From an uncultured Muribaculaceae bacterium (lineage in GTDB: Bacteria > Bacteroidota > Bacteroidia > Bacteroidales > Muribaculaceae), in assembly GCA_910586455.1 (NCBI GenBank), contig CAJUHX010000073.1:1-9278 (forward strand): a stretch of DNA of 9,278 bases, read 5' to 3'. The position numbers were made by a program, and so were the translations under genes. This document shows, piece by piece, positions 1 to 5,124 of the stretch. The notes beneath the pieces were generated by a model that saw only the letters and a list, made by a program, of their open reading frames with translations, was not told where the DNA came from and ran no database searches. The first letter of the stretch is position 1, and the number at the start of each line of letters is the position of its first letter.

Positions 1-19
1 TTTCTCTTCATAAGAGATT

Positions 20-66
20 GTGATGCGGGAGGCATGCAAAAAAACAGCCTCCCGCATGCGCTTTTT
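20..66 (+). terminator. Intrinsic terminator for an unseen plus-strand gene to the left
   Basis: Bases 23-33 (ATGCGGGAGGC) pair perfectly with 47-57. With one bulged G at 58, the stem extends to 20-22 paired with 59-61. Five T residues (62-66) follow at once. This is a GC-rich hairpin plus U-tract in the plus direction, so it should end a transcript entering from the left edge, convergent with rsgA. In-frame stops at 11-13 (TAA) and 21-23 (TGA) could be the end of that gene, but too little coding sequence is present to identify it. Confidence 0.7.
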
Positions 67-84
67 ACGGCATGGGGAGGCTGT
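38..84 (-). terminator. Intrinsic terminator of rsgA
   Basis: On the minus strand, bases 84-75 (ACAGCCTCCC) pair with 53-44. The stem continues with 74-70 pairing to 59-55 around one bulged base at 54, leaving a 10-base loop. A run of Ts follows directly (plus-strand A38-A44, seven bases). This is a textbook intrinsic terminator starting 22 bp after the rsgA stop codon. It uses the same GCCTCCC arm as the plus-strand terminator, so the two structures exclude each other in DNA but form on different transcripts. Confidence 0.8.
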
Positions 85-105
85 AGATTGCTCTTGTCCG
101 ACAAG

Positions 106-1074
106 TCAATATCCCTTGCGGTATTTGCCTTCGTCGGCATCTTCGAGGATGCTCAGGTATGAATTGTAGCGCGATTGGGCAATGCGTGCATCGTCGAGGG
201 CTGCCAGGACTGCGCAGCCGGGCTCATGGGTATGGGTGCAGTTGCCGAAACGGCAGTCATGGCCAATCTCGAAGATTTCCGGAAAGAAGTGTGCCACCTC
301 GTTGCGGTCGAAGTCCACGGTACCGAAGCCGCGTACTCCCGGGGTGTCGATTATCGAGCCGCCTCCGGGCAGGTGAAACAGTTCGGAGAATGTGGTGGTG
401 TGCATGCCGGTGTCATGTACGGTCGATATTTCGGCAGTGCGTAGCTCAAGGCCCGGAATAAGGTCGTTGACAAGGGTGCTTTTGCCCACACCCGAATTGC
501 CCGATAGAAGGGTGGTTTTGCCTTGGAGGCATTTGCGGAGTTCCTCAAGGCCTTCGCCGGTTCTGGCCGAAATCTCCAGTACCTTGTAGCCTATCGAACG
601 ATATAGATAGCAGAAAGCCTTGAGGTATTCGCGGTCCTCAGGCTCGGTGAGTAGGTCGGTTTTGTTCACACACAGCACCGCATCGATGTCGTAGGCTTTC
701 GATGTAGCCAGAAAACGGTCGATGAAAGTTGTGGATGTGGTGGGGTGGGCGAGAGTTACCACCAGCATGGCGCAGTCGATGTTGGCGGCTATTATATGAG
801 CTTCTTTCGACAGATTCGAGGCCTTGCGGATTATATAATTGCGCCTGCTGTGTATGCCTGTGATGAAAGCAGTGCCGTCGGGGCCCGGTTCGGCCACTTC
901 CACAATATCGCCCACAGCCACCGGGTTGGTGGTGCGTATGCCCTTGATTCTGAAGTTGCCTTTTATCTTGCATGGAATCTCGTTTCCGTCCGTCAGTGAT
1001 TCGACCATGTAATGCGAACCGGTATTGCGTACTACTTGTCCTGTCATTCCTATTGTAGGGTATTTGATAATCAT
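106..1074 (-). CDS. rsgA: Ribosome small subunit-dependent GTPase RsgA
   Basis: RsgA (YjeQ/EngC) is a cytoplasmic GTPase that binds the 30S subunit late in assembly and checks or releases it for translation; its GTPase activity is stimulated by 30S. The 322-residue product has the expected order: an N-terminal OB fold (about residues 10-75), then a circularly permuted G domain with G4 NKTD at 137-140, a G5-like SA at 169-170, the P-loop GNSGVGKST at 192-200 and G3 DTPG at 243-246. A C-terminal zinc knuckle follows, with Cys274, Cys279, His281 and Cys287 in the family spacing. Length is normal. The start at 1074 gives nine residues before the OB fold; Met10 (start at 1047) is an alternative and would sit where many homologues begin. 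The gene appears monocistronic, with its own promoter and terminator. Function is secure; the start is less so. Confidence 0.97.
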   Translation of the reverse strand: MIIKYPTIGMTGQVVRNTGSHYMVESLTDGNEIPCKIKGNFRIKGIRTTNPVAVGDIVEVAEPGPDGTAFITGIHSRRNYIIRKASNLSKEAHIIAANIDCAMLVVTLAHPTTSTTFIDRFLATSKAYDIDAVLCVNKTDLLTEPEDREYLKAFCYLYRSIGYKVLEISARTGEGLEELRKCLQGKTTLLSGNSGVGKSTLVNDLIPGLELRTAEISTVHDTGMHTTTFSELFHLPGGGSIIDTPGVRGFGTVDFDRNEVAHFFPEIFEIGHDCRFGNCTHTHEPGCAVLAALDDARIAQSRYNSYLSILEDADEGKYRKGY

Positions 1075-1088
1075 TGTAAATTTAGATG

Positions 1089-1119
1089 TAAAATTACAGC
1101 TTTTTTATGATTTGGCAAG
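1089..1119 (-). promoter_or_regulatory. Probable rsgA promoter
   Basis: Reading the minus strand, CTTG (1119-1116), a 19-bp spacer and TAATTTTA (1096-1089) approximate the Bacteroidota TTTG / TAnnTTTG elements. The predicted transcript would start around 1083, leaving a leader of only about 10 nt to the start at 1074, or about 36 nt to the alternative start at 1047. Each element departs from consensus by one base, so this is a moderate call. Confidence 0.45.
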
Positions 1120-1217
1120 AAAAATATGCCAAAAAATTGCTTCGCATAATATCCACAGAGTCAAACTATTACTTGGAGGCTAAACAAATTGTATGAAAAA
1201 ATGTTATTCATTTATAG

Positions 1218-1270
1218 GATTATTTGTAATTAAATTGCTTACTTTGCAGATAAATTGACTACAAATAATC
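1218..1270. repeat. 11-bp inverted repeat flanking the winged-helix gene promoter
   Basis: GATTATTTGTA at 1218-1228 is matched by its exact reverse complement TACAAATAATC at 1260-1270, separated by 31 bp. The -7 element of the downstream gene (1239-1246) lies between the arms. The spacing, about four helical turns between arm centres (42 bp), would suit an operator bound on one DNA face or a looped complex. The region is AT-rich, so chance is possible. An operator role is inferred from position only. Confidence 0.45.
1239..1246 (+). promoter_or_regulatory. Probable -7 element of the winged-helix gene
   Basis: TTACTTTG followed by C resembles the Bacteroidota -7 box TAnnTTTG with one mismatch. 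No good TTTG lies 19-21 bp upstream, so the -33 element is weak or missing. A promoter without a -33 box often needs an activator or is tightly controlled, which fits the flanking inverted repeat. The predicted leader is about 65 nt. Confidence 0.4.
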
Positions 1271-1314
1271 GATTCACACGTACCATTGTATAATATATAT
1301 TAAACCTCAGAACA

Positions 1315-1527
1315 ATGAATGTAGAAACTATCGGCGTAAACGCCGGCACCATCTGGAACGCACTCAACGAAGCCGAGGCTCTCGGCCTGAAGCAACTCAA
1401 GAAAATTACCAAACTGAAAGATAAAGAAGTATTCGCAGCTATGGGCTGGCTTGCACGCGAAGGCAAGGTAACCATCGATGTCGACCCCGAGGATGCAAAA
1501 GAATTAATCGTAGCTTTGGTTAAGTAA
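1315..1527 (+). CDS. Small winged helix-turn-helix protein (DUF2582-like)
   Basis: A 70-residue protein made almost wholly of one winged helix-turn-helix domain: helix 1 at about residues 9-21 (with a TIWNAL core), helix 2 at 25-33, a probable recognition helix at 36-48 (DKEVFAAMGWLA) and a short beta wing at 51-56 (KVTIDV). It resembles the DUF2582 winged-helix family common in Bacteroidota, whose cellular role is not settled. There is no effector, dimerisation or membrane domain, so it may act as a small DNA-binding or architectural protein; a protein-binding role is also possible. The start is supported by an A-rich upstream sequence and by the domain beginning at once. It stands alone, with its own promoter region and a strong hairpin 20 bp after the stop. 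The inverted repeat around its promoter makes autoregulation a reasonable but untested idea. Confidence 0.88.
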   Translation: MNVETIGVNAGTIWNALNEAEALGLKQLKKITKLKDKEVFAAMGWLAREGKVTIDVDPEDAKELIVALVK

Positions 1528-1546
1528 CTGAACCGGGCTATCATAC

Positions 1547-1590
1547 GCGCAGGCGTGGTGCTTTATCACCGCGCCTGCGCTGTGTTTGTA
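1547..1590 (+). terminator. Terminator of the winged-helix gene
   Basis: Bases 1547-1560 pair with 1567-1580 to form a 14-bp stem with one G-T wobble and a 6-base loop (CTTTAT). A weak T-rich tail (TGTGTTTGT, 1581-1589) follows. It starts 20 bp after the TAA at 1525-1527 and ends about 30 bp before the next promoter, so it separates two transcription units. The imperfect U-tract lowers certainty about termination efficiency. Confidence 0.65.
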
Positions 1591-1612
1591 CGGATGTCAA
1601 TTGCCGGCGGGT

Positions 1613-1644
1613 ATTGTAAGGCTCGCAAATTTTTCGTACTTTTG
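1613..1644 (+). promoter_or_regulatory. Promoter of the permease-ribBA operon
   Basis: ATTG (1613-1616), a 20-bp spacer and TACTTTTG (1637-1644) match the Bacteroidota TTTG / TAnnTTTG promoter with one mismatch in the -33 box. It lies 24 bp before the ATG at 1669. This shows that translation starts there and not at the in-frame ATG at 1555, which falls inside the upstream terminator. Confidence 0.75.
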
Positions 1645-1668
1645 CAATCCAAAACAATAACGCTAAAA

Positions 1669-3525
1669 ATGGTAATTATCAAACGTCTATACTCATTTAT
1701 GCTGCAGCGCTTTCTGCCGCTGTTTGCCATGACGTTTTTTATTTGCTTGTTCATAGTGCTGATGCAGTTCCTTTTCCGCTATGTCGATGACCTGGTGGGC
1801 AAGGGCCTGAGCATGGCCGTGATAGGCGAGCTCTTTTTCTATGCGGCACTCACCATGGTGCCTACAGCACTGCCCCTGGCAGTGTTGCTGGCATCGCTGA
1901 TGACATTCGGTAACCTCGGAGAGAAATTCGAGCTTACCGCCATGAAGGCTGCCGGAATATCGCTCTTCCGCATCATGAAGCCGCTGATTATTCTTATGGT
2001 GTTCGTGGCCGCCGGCGCATTCATGTTTCAGAATTATGTGCTGCCGGTGGCGCAGGCAAAAATGTGGACTCTTCTGTTCTCGGTGCGTCAGAAATCGCCG
2101 GAGGTCGAGATTCCGGAGCGTTCGTTCTACGACCAGATTCCGGGCATAAATCTTTATGTCGATCGCAAGAATCCGGCCACCGGCATGCTGTACAATGTAA
2201 CAATATACGATGTCAGTCAGGGGCTCGACAATTCAAGGGTTATTCTTGCCGACTCGGCCAAACTCAGCTTTACCGAGGATAAGACCAAGCTGTTTCTGCA
2301 CTTCTTCAGCGGCGAGATGTTCGAGAACCTGCGCAACAACTCCATGGGGCTGCCGGCTTCGGGTTACCTGCCTTTCAGGCGTGAGAACTTCTCCGACAAG
2401 CAGGTGTACTTTACATTCGATGCCAACTTCAACCGCATGGACGAGAGCAACATGCGCAGTCAGTACGTGGGCAAGAACATAACACAGCTGCGCCGCTCCA
2501 TCGACTCGATAGGGCAGAAGGTGGATTCGCTCGGCGATGATTTCGCCCGCGACCTGCTTGCCCGCACCTATGCGGGAGTGACTCCTACGAAAATTCAGAA
2601 GGTGGGCGACTCGGTGATTGAAGTGCGCCGGACTCCGGTTGCAATGGCCGAGCCCATTGATATCGACTCGGTATTCAACGCTCCCGATGCTTCGCGGGCC
2701 AAGGCATATCTGGCTTCGGCCATGGCTTCTGCGAAAAGGCTGCGACAGGACTATGAGTTCAGACAGGTGATACTCACCGATCAGGAGAAATTGCTCCGCC
2801 GCCACGGCATTGAGATGCAGAAAAAATTCACCCTGTCGATTGCCTGTATCATATTCTTCTTTATAGGTGCCCCCCTCGGCGCCATTATCAAGAAAGGCGG
2901 ACTCGGCACTCCACTGGTGATATCGGTGATACTGTTTATAGTCTACTACATATTCGACAATACCGGCTATAAGATGGCCCGCGACGGCAAGCTCGAAGTA
3001 TGGCAGGGCATATGGCTCAGTACCGCGGTGCTGTTGCCTTTGGGCGTGTTCTTCACATACAAGGCCGTGGGTGACTCGGCAGTGTTCAATTTCGATGCCT
3101 ACCGCAATTTCTTCCGTAGCATTGCAGGCAAGCAGGATAGCCGCAGCCTCGAGGTCAAGGAGGTAATAATGAACGATGTACTGCCGCGGCGGGCCTCGGA
3201 GCTCGTCGGAGCTCTCGCACAGGCCATTGCCACCGCCCAAAAGCAGTACGCAGGCCTCGACATATTGCGGCGTCTATTTGTAAAAGCGCCCCTGAGGCCG
3301 GTGCAGGAGGCCATGAGCGAGATGATTGACTATCTGTCGAATTCACGCGATCCGCAGGTAATAAACTGCCTGAACCAATATCCGTTCAACGCCACCCGAC
3401 GCAGGCTCGCCGATATGGCCGCTGTGACCGGCCGATTGGCCCGATGCCTGAATATTAGCGACAATTCTCTCATCATCAATACCAATTCAAACGATGAACC
3501 AGAAAATCCAACTCGACAAGATTGA
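1669..3525 (+). CDS. LptF/LptG (YjgP/YjgQ) family permease
   Basis: An inner-membrane component of the Lpt machine, which with LptB extracts lipopolysaccharide from the inner membrane and passes it to the periplasmic bridge. From the ATG at 1669 the product is 618 residues. Three hydrophobic segments (about 16-36, 51-78, 103-123) are followed by a periplasmic beta-rich domain (about 130-255) and three more segments (about 387-407, 413-430, 445-465), the family topology. The stretch with FGNLGEKFELTAMKAAG (80-96), just before the third hydrophobic segment, is the conserved cytoplasmic coupling helix. Compared with about 360 residues in E. coli LptF or LptG, there is an added hydrophilic helical region (about 256-385) and a C-terminal tail of about 150 residues (466-618), apparently cytoplasmic. 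Long forms are usual in Bacteroidota. I cannot decide between LptF and LptG. An upstream in-frame ATG at 1555 is rejected because the promoter lies between it and 1669. The gene shares a promoter with ribBA. Confidence 0.92.
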   Translation: MVIIKRLYSFMLQRFLPLFAMTFFICLFIVLMQFLFRYVDDLVGKGLSMAVIGELFFYAALTMVPTALPLAVLLASLMTFGNLGEKFELTAMKAAGISLFRIMKPLIILMVFVAAGAFMFQNYVLPVAQAKMWTLLFSVRQKSPEVEIPERSFYDQIPGINLYVDRKNPATGMLYNVTIYDVSQGLDNSRVILADSAKLSFTEDKTKLFLHFFSGEMFENLRNNSMGLPASGYLPFRRENFSDKQVYFTFDANFNRMDESNMRSQYVGKNITQLRRSIDSIGQKVDSLGDDFARDLLARTYAGVTPTKIQKVGDSVIEVRRTPVAMAEPIDIDSVFNAPDASRAKAYLASAMASAKRLRQDYEFRQVILTDQEKLLRRHGIEMQKKFTLSIACIIFFFIGAPLGAIIKKGGLGTPLVISVILFIVYYIFDNTGYKMARDGKLEVWQGIWLSTAVLLPLGVFFTYKAVGDSAVFNFDAYRNFFRSIAGKQDSRSLEVKEVIMNDVLPRRASELVGALAQAIATAQKQYAGLDILRRLFVKAPLRPVQEAMSEMIDYLSNSRDPQVINCLNQYPFNATRRRLADMAAVTGRLARCLNISDNSLIINTNSNDEPENPTRQD

Positions 3526-4708
3526 GGATGCCATAGACGACTTCCGCGATGGCAAGATGATAGTAGTGGTCGACGATGAAGACCGCGAAAACGAAGGCGA
3601 CCTTATTGTGGCCGCCGAAAAAATCACTCCCGAGCAGGTGAATTTCATGCTGAAAAATGCCCGCGGTGTACTCTGTGCCCCAATCACCCTCGAGCGTTGC
3701 GCGCAGCTCGACCTCGCTCCGCAGGTACAGGACAATACTTCGGTGCTCGGCACTCCGTTTACTGTTACCGTCGACAAACTCGAAGGGTGCAGTACCGGCG
3801 TGAGTATCGACGACCGTTGCGCCACTATCCGTGCTCTCGCCGACCCTCTGTCCACTCCGGCTACATTCGGACGTCCCGGACACATAAATCCGCTCTTTGC
3901 CCAGGATCAGGGTGTGCTGAAACGCAGCGGACATACCGAAGCTGCTGTCGACTTCGCTCGTCTGGCCGGTCTGCAGCCAGCTGCGGCCCTTATGGAGATT
4001 ATGAGCGACGACGGTTCGATGGCACGTCTGCCCGAACTACGCCGGCGTGCCGACGAGTGGGGCCTCAAACTGGTGTCGATTCGCGACCTCATTGCCTACA
4101 GGCTCGAACACGAACAGCTGGTAGAGAAAGGCGTCGAGGTGGATATGCCCACCGCATACGGCCATTTCAGGCTCATCCCTTTCCGTCAGAAGGAAAACGG
4201 CCTCGAGCATATTGCCATTATCAAAGGCGATGTGTCGGACGGCACTCCGGTGCTGGTGCGTGTACATTCGTCGTGTGCCACCGGCGACATTTTCGCTTCG
4301 CGCCGATGCGACTGTGGCGAGCAGCTCCACGAGGCTATGCGCATGATTGAGCGCGAGGGCCGGGGAGTAGTGGTATATCTGAGTCAGGAAGGCCGCGGCA
4401 TTGGTCTGATGGATAAAATCAAGGCATATAAACTGCAGGAGGAGGGACTCGATACTGTCGACGCCAACATTCATCTCGGTCACCGGGCCGACGAACGTGA
4501 CTATGGCGTAGGAGCCCAGATTCTGAACATACTCGGCGTAAAAAAAATGCGTCTGATGACAAATAATCCCACCAAGCGCGTGGGCCTCGAGGGCTACGGT
4601 CTGGAGGTGGTGGAGAATGTGCCTATAGAGATTACTCCCAATCCCGACAACGAGCGTTACATGCACACCAAAAAGGAGCGCATGGGTCACCAGCTGCGTA
4701 ACGTCTGA
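3494..4708 (+). CDS. ribBA: Bifunctional DHBP synthase / GTP cyclohydrolase II (RibBA)
   Basis: A cytoplasmic enzyme supplying both branches of riboflavin synthesis. The RibB domain (about residues 7-205) converts ribulose 5-phosphate to 3,4-dihydroxy-2-butanone 4-phosphate plus formate. The RibA domain (about 206-400) opens GTP to the pyrimidine precursor. RibB signatures are DDEDRENEGDL at 27-37, STGVSIDDR at 100-108 and KRSGHTEAAVD at 143-153. In RibA, the zinc ligands Cys261, Cys272 and Cys274 have the family spacing. The EGRGIGL loop is at 299-305, Asp333 and Arg335 sit where E. coli RibA has its catalytic Asp126 and Arg128, and TNNPTKRVGLEG is at 356-367. At 404 residues it is full length, and both halves look active. 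The start lies 32 bp inside the permease gene in another frame, so the two genes are cotranscribed and possibly translationally coupled. No FMN riboswitch precedes it. A perfect hairpin follows the stop. Confidence 0.97.
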   Translation: MNQKIQLDKIEDAIDDFRDGKMIVVVDDEDRENEGDLIVAAEKITPEQVNFMLKNARGVLCAPITLERCAQLDLAPQVQDNTSVLGTPFTVTVDKLEGCSTGVSIDDRCATIRALADPLSTPATFGRPGHINPLFAQDQGVLKRSGHTEAAVDFARLAGLQPAAALMEIMSDDGSMARLPELRRRADEWGLKLVSIRDLIAYRLEHEQLVEKGVEVDMPTAYGHFRLIPFRQKENGLEHIAIIKGDVSDGTPVLVRVHSSCATGDIFASRRCDCGEQLHEAMRMIEREGRGVVVYLSQEGRGIGLMDKIKAYKLQEEGLDTVDANIHLGHRADERDYGVGAQILNILGVKKMRLMTNNPTKRVGLEGYGLEVVENVPIEITPNPDNERYMHTKKERMGHQLRNV

Positions 4709-4734
4709 TACCCCGTACCGCTTACCGAAAACCG

Positions 4735-4767
4735 ACGGCGCCCCGCGAATTGTTCGCGGGGCGCCGT
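4735..4767. terminator. Hairpin between convergent ribBA and trxA, likely bidirectional terminator
   Basis: A 15-bp perfect GC-rich stem (4735-4749 with 4753-4767) closes on a 3-base loop, between the ribBA stop (4708) and the trxA stop (4796). The bases after it are only modestly T-rich on both strands (TTGAAGTTTAG on plus; CGGTTTTCGG on minus). Position and symmetry point to a shared terminator for the two converging operons, though the U-tracts are poor. Confidence 0.7.
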
Positions 4768-4795
4768 TGAAGTTTAGAACCGTTTTGATATGCTC

Positions 4796-5110
4796 TTAGA
4801 GCAGCGATTCGATTTTTGCCTTGAGGGTTTCCTTGGTCTGCGAGCCGGTGAGCCGGTCTACACGTTCGCCGTTTTTGAAGAAGAGAATAGTGGGGAGCGC
4901 CATAATGCGGTATGTGTTGCTCAGTTCGCCCTCTTCTTCTACGTTATACTTGCCTATAACCACGCGGTCGGCGTACTCTTCGGCGAGTTCGTCGATTACC
5001 GGTGCCAGGGCCTTGCAGGGGCCGCACCAGGTGGCCCAGCAGTCGATCATCACCGGCTTGCCGCTGGCGATGATTTCTTCTACGTTGGAGTCTGTGAATG
5101 TAAATGCCAT
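4796..5110 (-). CDS. trxA: Thioredoxin
   Basis: A 104-residue single-domain thioredoxin, the cytoplasmic disulfide reductant that is itself reduced by thioredoxin reductase. The active site WCGPC is at residues 28-32 (Cys29, Cys32). Asp23 matches the buried acid of E. coli thioredoxin (Asp26), and the cis-proline is Pro73 in ALPT. Length is standard and there is no signal peptide, so it is not one of the secreted thioredoxin-like proteins frequent in Bacteroidota. Position 24, next to the buried Asp, is Cys where Phe is usual. The gene starts 14 bp after dnaE with no promoter or terminator visible between them, so it is probably cotranscribed from the dnaE promoter. Confidence 0.97.
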   Translation of the reverse strand: MAFTFTDSNVEEIIASGKPVMIDCWATWCGPCKALAPVIDELAEEYADRVVIGKYNVEEEGELSNTYRIMALPTILFFKNGERVDRLTGSQTKETLKAKIESLL

Positions 5111-5124
5111 TGTGTAGTAATTGT

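Noticed and set aside
3..17. 6-bp hairpin TCTCTT / AAGAGA at the left edge
   Set aside because: It is short and AT-rich with a 3-base loop and no role apparent; the much stronger terminators beside it explain the region.
2233..3240. 335-residue open frame antisense to the permease gene
   Set aside because: It lies wholly inside a well-supported gene, shows no recognisable domain, and reads as His/Arg/Glu-rich low-quality translation typical of an antisense shadow.
3494..3494. Possible FMN riboswitch controlling ribBA
   Set aside because: The upstream sequence is permease coding sequence, and the operon leader before 1669 is only about 20 nt, too short for an FMN aptamer.
3697..4350. 217-residue plus-strand frame inside ribBA
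   Set aside because: An out-of-frame translation of the RibBA coding region, Arg-rich and without motifs.
4540..4547. A8 run inside ribBA as a possible slippage or frameshift site
   Set aside because: The zero frame continues into conserved RibA motifs to a normal stop and normal length. The run is explained by the codons of Val-Lys-Lys-Met and no stimulatory structure was noted.
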